From Pseudescherichia sp039594205 (lineage in GTDB: Bacteria; Pseudomonadota; Gammaproteobacteria; Enterobacterales; Enterobacteriaceae), in contig JBCNNW010000066.1 of assembly GCA_039594205.1 (NCBI GenBank), positions 1 through 23,928 of the forward strand: 23,928 bases of DNA, in the 5' to 3' direction. A model generated the notes under the pieces. It had not been told where the DNA came from and did no database searches. It saw only the letters and a program-made list of their open reading frames with translations. Of this stretch, positions 7,374 through 15,200 are shown one piece after another. Every line of letters starts with the position of its first letter. The first letter of the stretch is position 1. Position numbers and translations under genes: made by a program.

Positions 7374-8321
7374 TTAGTGTTCGAACATAGCCGAGATAGA
7401 TTCTTCGTTGCTGATACGACGAATCGCTTCGGCCAGCATCCCGGAGAGGGTCAGGGTGCGCACGTTTGGCAGCGCCTTGATCTCATCACTTAACGGGATA
7501 GTGTCGCAAACCACAACTTCATCAATAACGGAGTTGCGCAGGTTGTTTACCGCATTACCCGAGAAGATAGGGTGTGTTGCATAAGCGAATACACGCTTAG
7601 CACCACGCTCTTTCAGGGCTTCCGCGGCTTTGCACAGGGTGCCGCCGGTATCGATCATGTCATCAACCAGCACGCAGTCGCGGCCAGCAACGTCACCGAT
7701 GATGTGCATCACCTGAGAGACGTTAGCGCGCGGACGACGCTTGTCGATGATCGCCATGTCGGTGTCGTTCAGCAGTTTGGCAATAGCACGTGCGCGAACC
7801 ACGCCGCCGATATCCGGAGAAACCACAATAGGATTGTCCAGGTTGAGATGCAGCATATCTTCGAGCAGGATTGGGCTGCCGAATACGTTATCAACCGGAA
7901 CGTCAAAGAAGCCCTGGATCTGCTCAGCGTGCAGGTCAACCGTCAGAACACGGTCAACGCCTACGCTGGAGAGGAAGTCAGCAACAACTTTAGCGGTAAT
8001 TGGCACACGCGCGGAGCGGACGCGACGGTCCTGGCGGGCATAGCCAAAGTAAGGGATAACAGCCGTGATACGGCCTGCAGAAGCACGGCGCAGGGCATCG
8101 ACCATAACAACCAATTCCATCAGGTTGTCGTTCGTTGGAGCACAGGTGGACTGGATGATGAAAATATCACCACCGCGTACATTTTCGTTAATTTGTACGC
8201 TGACTTCGCCGTCGCTAAAGCGACCTACAGCGGCGTCGCCGAGAGAAGTGTACAGGCGGTTGGCAATACGTTGTGCTAGTTCCGGGGTGGCGTTACCAGC
8301 AAAAAGCTTCATATCAGGCAC
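7374..8321 (-). CDS. prs: Ribose-phosphate pyrophosphokinase (PRPP synthetase)
   Basis: Prs transfers pyrophosphate from ATP to ribose 5-phosphate, making PRPP for purine, pyrimidine, histidine, tryptophan and NAD synthesis. The 315-residue product is almost identical to E. coli Prs. It carries the ATP-binding flexible-loop region YARQDRRVRSARVPITAK, the metal-binding DLHAEQIQGFF, and the PRPP loop VLVDDMIDTGGTLCKAAEAL. The reading frame extends to ATG 8339, but GTG 8321 (GTGCCTGATATG) is chosen because it has GAGG 8 nt upstream and reproduces the family N-terminus MPDMKLFAGN and length. A 167-bp gap separates it from ispE upstream, which leaves room for its own promoter; I could not identify one or a PurR site with confidence. 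Confidence 0.98.
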   Translation of the reverse strand: MPDMKLFAGNATPELAQRIANRLYTSLGDAAVGRFSDGEVSVQINENVRGGDIFIIQSTCAPTNDNLMELVVMVDALRRASAGRITAVIPYFGYARQDRRVRSARVPITAKVVADFLSSVGVDRVLTVDLHAEQIQGFFDVPVDNVFGSPILLEDMLHLNLDNPIVVSPDIGGVVRARAIAKLLNDTDMAIIDKRRPRANVSQVMHIIGDVAGRDCVLVDDMIDTGGTLCKAAEALKERGAKRVFAYATHPIFSGNAVNNLRNSVIDEVVVCDTIPLSDEIKALPNVRTLTLSGMLAEAIRRISNEESISAMFEH

Positions 8322-8488
8322 GAGAAGAACCTCAGGCATGCGTCCAGTGGTGGATAGCGTCGCCGAAAACTGTGCGGGCCAGGCTACGCTATCCAGGCGA
8401 TGTATTTAAAGAGCGCGATGCAACGTCTGGATCAGAGGTGACGTTGTCACCGAGTCTCAATTAGCCCCTAATGCTTGTTACGGCATTA

Positions 8489-9352
8489 TCAGGAATCTTT
8501 AGGGTGTAGCGCGTTCATAAGCGGTGAAACGTTTACGCCTCGCGCGACAAAACCCTGCAGCCATTCCGGGGCTTGCTCAAGCACCTGACGAGCGGAGGAC
8601 TCTGAGTCAAATTCAGCAAAGACGCAGGCTCCTGTGCCAGTCAGGCGCGACGGCGCGTATTCTAACAGCCAGGAAAGCGCGGCATCAACCTCGCGAAAAC
8701 GTTTTCTTGCGATAACCTCGCAATCGTTGCCGAATTCACAGTTCAGTAACGTATTAATTGGCCGTTTTGGCGTATTGCGAGGCAAATCAGGATCGTTAAA
8801 GATAGCAGGGGTCGAGATCTGAACGCCGGGGTGACCTACCAGGTACCACTTTTCCGGCGGATCGACAGGGGTTAACTCCTCGCCAACGCCCTCGGCAAAC
8901 GCCGCATGGCCGCGGACGAAAACCGGCACGTCCGCGCCAAGGGTTAACCCCAGTTCCGCCAGCGTATCGACCGAAAGCCCACAGCCCCAGAGATGATTAA
9001 GCGCAACCAGCACCGTCGCTGCGTTAGAGGAGCCTCCGCCCAGCCCACCGCCCATCGGCAGACGTTTCTCAATGCGAATATCAGCGCCGCTGCCCGCTGG
9101 CAGGCAGTCGCGCTCGATCGCCGCCTGCTGCAGGAGCCGCGCAGCACGCACGATCAGGTTATCGCTCTCGGCGACGCCCGCTACCGGCGTCAGCAGACGA
9201 ATCTTGCCGTCGCTGCGCGGTTCGATGCGAAGAGTGTCACCATAGTCGAGAAACTGAAACAGCGTCTGCAGATCATGGTACCCATCGCTACGCTGGCCGG
9301 TAATATATAAAAAAAGATTAAGTTTTGCTGGCGAAGGCCACTGGGTCATCAT
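8489..9352 (-). CDS. ispE: 4-diphosphocytidyl-2-C-methyl-D-erythritol kinase
   Basis: IspE phosphorylates CDP-methylerythritol with ATP in the MEP pathway to isopentenyl diphosphate. It is a GHMP kinase, shown by WPSPAKLNLFLYITG at the N-terminus (catalytic Lys region) and the glycine-rich ATP loop PMGGGLGGGSSNAA at about residue 95. GADVPVFVRGHAAFAEGVGE and the C-terminal RLTGTGACVFAEF follow. The 287 aa compare with 283 in E. coli; the extra residues are at the C-terminus (ALHPKDS). The gene begins ATGATG, and ATG 9352 overlaps the lolB stop by 4 nt (ATGA), so the two genes are translationally coupled. Confidence 0.97.
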   Translation of the reverse strand: MMTQWPSPAKLNLFLYITGQRSDGYHDLQTLFQFLDYGDTLRIEPRSDGKIRLLTPVAGVAESDNLIVRAARLLQQAAIERDCLPAGSGADIRIEKRLPMGGGLGGGSSNAATVLVALNHLWGCGLSVDTLAELGLTLGADVPVFVRGHAAFAEGVGEELTPVDPPEKWYLVGHPGVQISTPAIFNDPDLPRNTPKRPINTLLNCEFGNDCEVIARKRFREVDAALSWLLEYAPSRLTGTGACVFAEFDSESSARQVLEQAPEWLQGFVARGVNVSPLMNALHPKDS

Positions 9353-9972
9353 TTTACAATCCAGTTATCCATCTTCAGTTTGATCCGCTGTCCGTCCTGG
9401 TTTAGCTCCATGTTGGACGGCATCGCCGGGGTTGATTTAGCATCATAACCGCCGTAGGTCACCTTCCAGGTCTTCCCGTTCTGGGTATAGTTAAGCTCGC
9501 TCAGACGGTACTGGCTGTCAAGCTTATAGTCGGTAGCGTCGCCAGGCAGGCCAAGGATCCACTGGCGCAGGCTATTCAGCGGGATTGGCATGCCGGTCAG
9601 TTTGCCGATCATCTCTTCGGCATCGGTGGCGGTGTAGTGCTGGCCTTTGTTATCCACCAGTTCTACGCTGCCCGGTTTGGCGTTCAGCTCCAGCTCGGTG
9701 CTGCCAAGAGGGTTGGTGAGCAGCAGGCGGTAGTTATCCTGACCGGTCTGCTGCCAGAAGAAGCGGGCATACACTTTCTGGCTATCGGAGAGGTAAGCAA
9801 AAGCCCCGCGCGTCTGGTACTGGCTCAGGTTACGCACCTCCTGCTGATGCTGACGCCACTGCGGCGAGTCCGGACTTTTACCCGGGCCTTTCGGAGCATG
9901 AATAGAACAGGCGGTAAGTACCAGGCTTGCAAGGGGTAACAGACGAAGCAGTCGACGGTCCGGTAAAGTCAT
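9349..9972 (-). CDS. lolB: Outer-membrane lipoprotein receptor LolB
   Basis: LolB accepts lipoproteins from periplasmic LolA and inserts them into the inner leaflet of the outer membrane. It is itself a lipoprotein: a basic N-terminus and hydrophobic stretch end in the lipobox LTAC, with Cys22 as the lipidated residue and Ser at +2, the outer-membrane sorting signal. The mature part is an open beta-barrel of about 185 residues with YARFFWQQTGQDNYRLLLTNPLGSTELEL and a C-terminal IKLKMDNWIVK. The 207-aa length matches E. coli. It is divergent from hemA across a 201-bp gap and overlaps ispE downstream by 4 nt. Confidence 0.97.
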   Translation of the reverse strand: MTLPDRRLLRLLPLASLVLTACSIHAPKGPGKSPDSPQWRQHQQEVRNLSQYQTRGAFAYLSDSQKVYARFFWQQTGQDNYRLLLTNPLGSTELELNAKPGSVELVDNKGQHYTATDAEEMIGKLTGMPIPLNSLRQWILGLPGDATDYKLDSQYRLSELNYTQNGKTWKVTYGGYDAKSTPAMPSNMELNQDGQRIKLKMDNWIVK

Positions 9973-10173
9973 AATGGGGACAAATCCTTGTGGTGCGTTA
10001 CGGTTATAATCTTTAATGCTAGCGCTGAGCAGGAATACCGTCTACGTTCAAGTTGTCTTAAATCATGAAATTACCAATTACTCCAAAAGGGGGCTGTCTC
10101 TTTTATTGACCCGGCTCATCCTGTATGATGCGCTCAGACTAACCTTATCAACGCTGGTACTACTCCCGCTGAC
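9973..10173. promoter_or_regulatory. Divergent lolB–hemA control region
   Basis: The 201-bp gap between divergent lolB and hemA must contain promoters for both. The plus strand has TATAAT at 10005-10010 and TATGAT at 10124-10129 as -10 candidates for hemA. The minus strand reads TATAAC at the same place as the first, a candidate for lolB. None has a convincing -35 at 16-18 bp, so individual promoters are not called. The hemA ATG has no clear Shine-Dalgarno sequence. Confidence 0.35.
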
Positions 10174-11430
10174 ATGACTCTTTTAGCGCTCGGCATCAAC
10201 CATAAAACAGCACCTGTCTCGCTGCGAGAACGCGTTACGTTCACGCCGGACACGCTCGACCAGGCTCTGGAGAGCCTGCTGGCGCAGCCTATGGTGCAGG
10301 GTGGAGTAGTCCTGTCGACCTGTAACCGCACCGAGCTTTATCTCAGCGTGGAAGAGCAGGACAACCTGCAGGAAGCGCTTATCCGTTGGCTGTGTGACTA
10401 TCACCACCTGAACGAAGACGAGCTGCGTAAAAGCCTCTACTGGCACCAGGACAACGACGCCGTCAGCCACCTGATGCGCGTTGCCAGCGGCCTCGATTCG
10501 CTTGTGCTGGGCGAGCCACAGATCTTAGGCCAGGTTAAAAAAGCCTTCGCTGACTCCAGCCGCGGCCACATTAATGCCAGCGCGCTGGAGCGCATGTTCC
10601 AGAAGTCTTTCTCGGTGGCTAAACGGGTGCGTACCGAAACGGATATCGGGGCCAGCGCCGTGTCGGTGGCCTTTGCCGCCTGTACCCTGGCACGGCAAAT
10701 CTTCGAGTCGCTCTCCAGCGTGACCGTGCTGCTGGTGGGCGCAGGTGAGACCATCGAGCTGGTAGCCCGTCATCTGCGCGAGCACAAGGTGCAGAAGATG
10801 ATCATCGCCAACCGCACCCGCGAGCGCGCCGAGCTGCTGGCCGATGAGGTAGGCGCCGAGGTGATCTCCCTCAGCGATATCGACGCCCGCCTGCAGGACG
10901 CGGATATCATTATTAGCTCCACCGCCAGCCCGCTGCCGATCATCGGTAAAGGCATGGTTGAGCGCGCGCTAAAATCCCGTCGCAACCAGCCGATGCTGCT
11001 GGTAGATATCGCCGTGCCTCGTGACGTTGAGCCGGAGGTGGGCAAGCTGGCGAACGCCTATCTCTACAGCGTTGATGACTTACAGAGCATTATTTCGCAC
11101 AACCTGGCGCAGCGGAAAGCCGCCGCCGTGGAAGCGGAGACCATCGTTGCTCAGGAGAGCAGCGAGTTTATGGCCTGGCTGCGCGCCCAGAGCGCCAGCG
11201 AGACGATCCGTGAGTTCCGCGGCCAGGCAGAGCAGGTGCGCGATGAGCTTACCGCGAAGGCCCTTGCCGCGCTTGAGCAGGGCGGTGACGCCCAGGCCAT
11301 CATGCAGGATCTGGCCCGCAAGCTGACTAACCGCCTGATCCACACTCCAACCAAATCACTTCAGCAGGCTGCCCGTGACGGGGACGACGAACGCCTGCAT
11401 ATTCTGCGCAACAGCCTCGGGCTGGAGTAG
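10174..11430 (+). CDS. hemA: Glutamyl-tRNA reductase
   Basis: HemA reduces glutamyl-tRNA(Glu) with NADPH to glutamate-1-semialdehyde, the first committed step of C5-pathway tetrapyrrole synthesis. The 418-residue protein has the catalytic Cys50 in LSTCNRTELY, the substrate-binding SGLDSLVLGEPQILGQVKKAF, a Rossmann NADPH loop LLVGAGETIELVARHL, and a C-terminal helical dimerisation domain. The N-terminus MTLLALGINH is the unmodified form that in enterics makes HemA a target of haem-dependent Lon/ClpAP proteolysis. It is the first gene of a plus-strand run with prfA 36 bp downstream. Confidence 0.98.
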   Translation: MTLLALGINHKTAPVSLRERVTFTPDTLDQALESLLAQPMVQGGVVLSTCNRTELYLSVEEQDNLQEALIRWLCDYHHLNEDELRKSLYWHQDNDAVSHLMRVASGLDSLVLGEPQILGQVKKAFADSSRGHINASALERMFQKSFSVAKRVRTETDIGASAVSVAFAACTLARQIFESLSSVTVLLVGAGETIELVARHLREHKVQKMIIANRTRERAELLADEVGAEVISLSDIDARLQDADIIISSTASPLPIIGKGMVERALKSRRNQPMLLVDIAVPRDVEPEVGKLANAYLYSVDDLQSIISHNLAQRKAAAVEAETIVAQESSEFMAWLRAQSASETIREFRGQAEQVRDELTAKALAALEQGGDAQAIMQDLARKLTNRLIHTPTKSLQQAARDGDDERLHILRNSLGLE

Positions 11431-11466
11431 CACAACAACCTCTTATTACAGGGTGCATTTACGCCT

Positions 11467-12549
11467 ATGAAGCCTTCTATTGTTGCCAAACTGGAAGCCC
11501 TGCACGAACGCCATGAAGAAGTTCAGGCGCTGCTCGGCGACGCGGGAACCATTGCAGATCAGGATCGCTTTCGCGCGCTGTCGCGTGAATATGCGCAATT
11601 AAGCGATGTTTCACGCTGCTTTACTGACTGGCGACAGATTCAGGAAGATATAGAAACCGCGCAGATGATGCTCGACGATCCCGAGATGCGCGAGATGGCG
11701 CAGGAAGAGCTGCGCGAGTTGAAAGAGAAGGGTGAGGCGCTTGAGGCCCATCTGCAGGTTCTGCTGCTGCCGAAGGATCCCGACGACGAACGCAACGCCT
11801 TCCTTGAAGTCCGCGCCGGAACCGGCGGTGACGAAGCCGCGCTCTTTGCCGGAGACCTGTTCCGGATGTACACCCGCTACGCCGAATCCCGCCGCTGGCG
11901 CGTGGAGATCATGAGCGCCAACGAAGGCGAGCATGGCGGCTTTAAAGAGGTGATCGCCAAGGTGAGCGGCGAGGGCGTTTACGGACGCCTGAAGTTTGAA
12001 TCCGGCGGCCACCGCGTGCAGCGCGTCCCGGCCACCGAGTCGCAGGGGCGTATTCACACCTCCGCCTGTACCGTGGCGCTGATGCCAGAGCTGCCGGAAG
12101 CCGAGCTGCCGGACATCAACCCGGCGGATCTGCGTATCGATACTTTCCGCTCCTCCGGCGCGGGCGGCCAGCACGTTAACACCACCGACTCGGCGATCCG
12201 TATTACCCACCTGCCTACCGGCATCGTGGTAGAGTGCCAGGACGAACGTTCTCAGCATAAGAACAAAGCCAAGGCGCTGGCGGTGCTCGGCTCGCGTATT
12301 CGCGCCGCCGAGATCGATAAACGTCAGCAGGCAGAAGCGTCCACCCGCCGTAACCTGCTGGGCAGCGGCGATCGCAGCGACCGTAACCGGACCTATAACT
12401 TCCCGCAGGGGCGCGTCACCGATCACCGTATCAACCTGACGCTCTACCGTCTGGATGAGGTGATGGAAGGTAAGCTCGATATGCTGATTGAGCCGATCGT
12501 GCAGGAGTACCAGGCCGATCAGCTGGCGGCGCTGGCCGAGCAGGACTAA
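11467..12549 (+). CDS. prfA: Peptide chain release factor 1
   Basis: RF1 recognises UAA and UAG in the ribosomal A site and triggers peptide release. The 360-residue protein has the codon-recognition tripeptide PAT at 188-190 and the catalytic GGQ at 233-235 within RSSGAGGQHVNTTDSAIRITH. The glutamine of GGQ is the residue methylated by PrmC, encoded by the next gene. The stop codon overlaps the prmC start by one base (TAATG), which implies coupled translation of the enzyme and its substrate. Confidence 0.98.
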   Translation: MKPSIVAKLEALHERHEEVQALLGDAGTIADQDRFRALSREYAQLSDVSRCFTDWRQIQEDIETAQMMLDDPEMREMAQEELRELKEKGEALEAHLQVLLLPKDPDDERNAFLEVRAGTGGDEAALFAGDLFRMYTRYAESRRWRVEIMSANEGEHGGFKEVIAKVSGEGVYGRLKFESGGHRVQRVPATESQGRIHTSACTVALMPELPEAELPDINPADLRIDTFRSSGAGGQHVNTTDSAIRITHLPTGIVVECQDERSQHKNKAKALAVLGSRIRAAEIDKRQQAEASTRRNLLGSGDRSDRNRTYNFPQGRVTDHRINLTLYRLDEVMEGKLDMLIEPIVQEYQADQLAALAEQD

Positions 12550-13391
12550 TGGATTATCAGCACTGGCTACGTCAGGCGGTAAGCCAGCTTGCGGCGAGCG
12601 AAAGCCCTCGCCGCGATGCGGAGATCCTGCTGGGTTTTGTTACCGGCAGGGCGCGTACCTTTATTCTCGCCTTCGGCGAGACCGCGCTGCTGCCTGCTGA
12701 GCAGGCGCAGCTTGAGGAACTGCTGGCCCGTCGTCAGCGTGGTGAGCCGGTGGCGCATCTGGTGGGCATTCGCGAGTTCTGGTCGCTGCCGCTGTTTGTT
12801 TCTCCGGCAACCCTGATCCCCCGCCCGGATACCGAGTGCCTGGTTGAGCAGGCCCTGGCCCGCCTGCCTGCAACGCCCTGCGATATCCTTGATTTAGGCA
12901 CCGGCACCGGCGCGATTGCGCTGGCGCTGGCCAGCGAGCGTCCCGACTGTCATGTCACCGCTGTGGATGTTATGCCCGACGCCGTGGCGCTTGCCCGGCG
13001 TAACGCGGAGCACTTAGGCATCCCGAACGTCACGCTGCTGCAGAGCCACTGGTTCAGCGCGCTGGCCGGGCAGCGTTTCGCCACTATCGTCAGTAACCCC
13101 CCCTATATTGATGAGCAGGATCCGCATCTTGCCGAGGGCGATGTGCGCTTTGAGCCGCGCAGTGCGCTGGTGGCGGCGGAGCAGGGGCTGGCGGATCTGG
13201 CGTGGATTATTGAGCAGGCGCGCAGGTTTCTGCTGCCCGGCGGCTGGCTGCTGCTGGAGCATGGCTGGCAGCAGGGCGAGCAGGTGCGCGCACTTTTTGC
13301 TAAAAATCACTACCAGAACGTTGAAACCACGCGTGATTACGGTAACAACGAGCGGCTGACTGCGGGCAGGTTAAATCCATCGCATCCATAA
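12549..13391 (+). CDS. prmC: Release factor glutamine methyltransferase
   Basis: PrmC (HemK) uses S-adenosylmethionine to N5-methylate the GGQ glutamine of RF1 and RF2. An N-terminal helical substrate-recognition domain (1-~85) precedes a Rossmann methyltransferase fold. The SAM loop LDLGTGTGAIAL is near residues 114-125 and the catalytic NPPY at 183-186. The protein is 280 aa (277 in E. coli) with a slightly different tail, GRLNPSHP. Its stop is only 65 bp from sirB1; in E. coli and Salmonella sirB2 (ychQ) lies between them. Confidence 0.97.
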   Translation: MDYQHWLRQAVSQLAASESPRRDAEILLGFVTGRARTFILAFGETALLPAEQAQLEELLARRQRGEPVAHLVGIREFWSLPLFVSPATLIPRPDTECLVEQALARLPATPCDILDLGTGTGAIALALASERPDCHVTAVDVMPDAVALARRNAEHLGIPNVTLLQSHWFSALAGQRFATIVSNPPYIDEQDPHLAEGDVRFEPRSALVAAEQGLADLAWIIEQARRFLLPGGWLLLEHGWQQGEQVRALFAKNHYQNVETTRDYGNNERLTAGRLNPSHP

Positions 13392-13456
13392 GCAAGGCTG
13401 ACTGAAGCGCCGTTTGGCGTTATCATCAACGTCGAATACCGTGACTGGGGTAAGTA

Positions 13457-14266
13457 ATGAGGTCGTTAGCCGATTTCGAATTTAATAAAGCACCGTTATG
13501 CGACGGGATGATCCTCGTTTCACAACTTATCCGCGACGACTTTCCGTCGCAGTATGTCTGTGATGAACTGGAGAAGCTGGTTGCACTGGCTCGCGAAGAG
13601 ATAAGCCAGGCGCAGCCGCAGGAAGGGCAGCTGGAGAAGCTGATCGCACTCTTTTATGGTGACTGGGGTTTTCAGGATTCGCAGGGAGTCTATCGCCTGT
13701 CTGATGCGCTGTGGCTTGATAGCGTGCTGAAAAACCGCCAGGGCAGCGCCGTTTCCCTTGGCGCAATCCTGCTGTGGGTCGCCGAGCAGCTGGATATCCC
13801 GCTCAGCCCGGTGATCTTCCCGACGCAGCTGATCCTCCGCGCCGAGTGGCTGGACGGTGAGATGTGGTTAATCAATCCCTTTAACGGCGATACGCTGGAT
13901 GAGCACACCCTTGAGGTGTGGTTGAAGGGCAACATCAGCCCGATGGCGGAGCTGTTTAACGAGGATCTCGACGAGGCGGATAATGCCGAGGTGATCCGCA
14001 AGCTGCTCGACACGCTGAAGTCGGCGCTAATGGAAGAGCAGCAGATGGAGCTGGCGCTGCGGGCCAGTGAAGCGCTGCTGCAGTTTAACCCGGAAGATCC
14101 CTACGAGATCCGCGATCGCGGGCTGATTTACGCCCAGCTCGATTGCGATCACGTCGCGCTGCATGATTTAAGCTATTTTGTGGAGCAGTGTCCGGAAGAT
14201 CCGATCAGCGAAATGATCCGTGCGCAGATTAATACTATTTCGCATCGGCAGATTACGCTGCATTAA
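13457..14266 (+). CDS. sirB1: SirB1 (YchA), transglutaminase-like/TPR protein
   Basis: SirB1 is a 269-residue cytoplasmic protein of unknown biochemical role. It was named for an effect on Salmonella invasion gene expression and is conserved beside kdsA. An N-terminal transglutaminase-like region contains GSAVSLGAILLWVAEQLDIPLSPVIFPTQLILR. A C-terminal TPR-like helical part (about 190-262) includes ALRASEALLQFNPEDPYEIRDRG. ATG 13457 has GGGG 6 nt upstream and overlaps an upstream in-frame TAA (TAATG), an arrangement expected for coupling to a preceding gene that is now absent. kdsA follows after 38 bp. Confidence 0.95.
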   Translation: MRSLADFEFNKAPLCDGMILVSQLIRDDFPSQYVCDELEKLVALAREEISQAQPQEGQLEKLIALFYGDWGFQDSQGVYRLSDALWLDSVLKNRQGSAVSLGAILLWVAEQLDIPLSPVIFPTQLILRAEWLDGEMWLINPFNGDTLDEHTLEVWLKGNISPMAELFNEDLDEADNAEVIRKLLDTLKSALMEEQQMELALRASEALLQFNPEDPYEIRDRGLIYAQLDCDHVALHDLSYFVEQCPEDPISEMIRAQINTISHRQITLH

Positions 14267-14304
14267 TCCGATGAGTTCCGATTCAAACCTGATAAGGCGA
14301 TTCT

Positions 14305-15159
14305 ATGAAACAAAAAGTGGTTAGCATTGGCGATATTAACGTGGCAAACGATCTGCCGTTCGTGCTGTTTGGCGGCATGAACGTGCTGGAGTCACGCGAC
14401 CTTGCAATGCGTATTTGCGAGCACTACGTTACCGTGACCCAGAAGCTGGGTATTCCGTACGTGTTCAAGGCCTCTTTTGATAAAGCCAACCGCTCCTCTA
14501 TTCACTCCTATCGTGGCCCGGGCCTCGAAGAGGGGATGAAAATTTTCCAGGAGCTGAAGCAGACTTTCGGCGTAAAAGTGATCACCGACGTGCACGAAGC
14601 TCACCAGGCGCAGCCGGTTTCTGAAGTTGTTGATGTGATTCAGCTTCCGGCGTTCCTTGCCCGTCAGACCGATCTGGTGGAAGCGATGGCGAAAACCGGT
14701 GCGGTAATCAATGTGAAGAAGCCGCAGTTTGTTAGCCCTGGGCAGATGGGTAACATCGTCGACAAGTTCCGTGAAGGCGGCAACGAGAAGGTGATCCTTT
14801 GCGACCGTGGCGCCAACTTCGGTTACGACAACCTGGTTGTCGATATGCTGGGCTTCAGCGTAATGAAAAAGGTCTCTGGCAACTCGCCGGTGATCTTCGA
14901 CGTCACTCACGCCCTGCAGTGCCGCGACCCGTTTGGCGAAGCCTCCAGCGGCCGTCGTGGTCAGGTGACCGAGCTGGCGCGTGCCGGTATGGCAACCGGG
15001 CTGGCGGGCCTGTTCATTGAGGCGCATCCGGATCCAGCCCATGCTAAATGCGATGGACCGTCCGCACTGCCGCTGGATAAGCTGGAGCCGTTCCTCAAAC
15101 AGATCAAAGCCATTGACGATCTGGTGAAGAGCTTCGACGAGCTGGATACCGAGAATTAA
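14305..15159 (+). CDS. kdsA: 3-deoxy-8-phosphooctulonate synthase
   Basis: KdsA condenses phosphoenolpyruvate with arabinose 5-phosphate to give KDO 8-phosphate for the lipopolysaccharide inner core. The 284-residue TIM barrel carries the PEP/A5P-binding FKASFDKANRSSIHSYRGPG, DVHEAHQ, and the late FIEAHPDPAHAKCDGPSALPL. Residue 26 is Asn (GGMNVLES), the signature of the metal-independent class to which E. coli KdsA belongs. It is the last gene of the hemA–kdsA run and ends at a strong bidirectional terminator. Confidence 0.98.
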   Translation: MKQKVVSIGDINVANDLPFVLFGGMNVLESRDLAMRICEHYVTVTQKLGIPYVFKASFDKANRSSIHSYRGPGLEEGMKIFQELKQTFGVKVITDVHEAHQAQPVSEVVDVIQLPAFLARQTDLVEAMAKTGAVINVKKPQFVSPGQMGNIVDKFREGGNEKVILCDRGANFGYDNLVVDMLGFSVMKKVSGNSPVIFDVTHALQCRDPFGEASSGRRGQVTELARAGMATGLAGLFIEAHPDPAHAKCDGPSALPLDKLEPFLKQIKAIDDLVKSFDELDTEN

Positions 15160-15160
15160 T

Positions 15161-15188
15161 AAAAAAACCCGCCTCGGCGGGTTTTTTT
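15161..15188. terminator. Bidirectional rho-independent terminator between kdsA and chaA
   Basis: AAAAAAACCCGC-CTCG-GCGGGTTTTTTT forms a near-perfect stem with A and T tracts on either side, so it can end kdsA (plus) and chaA (minus) transcripts. It sits in the whole 41-bp gap between the two genes. Confidence 0.9.
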
Positions 15189-15200
15189 ATGGGCATCACA

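Noticed and set aside
8402..8440. PurR box upstream of prs
   Set aside because: The only partial match (GCAACGTCTG) shares a few central bases with ACGCAAACGTTTGCGT and is too weak to call.
4077..10099. Similar strings AAAAGGGGGGCTGTCT (4078-4093) and AAAAGGGGGCTGTCT (10085-10099) as a dispersed repeat
   Set aside because: Only two copies, differing in the G-run, before unrelated genes (ychH and hemA). This is most likely coincidence.
10106..10129. TTGACC … TATGAT as the hemA promoter
   Set aside because: The two hexamers are only 12 bp apart, too close for sigma-70. The -10 alone is mentioned under the divergent control region.
11611..12426. 271-codon frame antisense to prfA (and similar long frames opposite prs, kdsA and the TonB receptor)
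   Set aside because: All are fully covered by highly conserved genes on the other strand and show no independent coding evidence.
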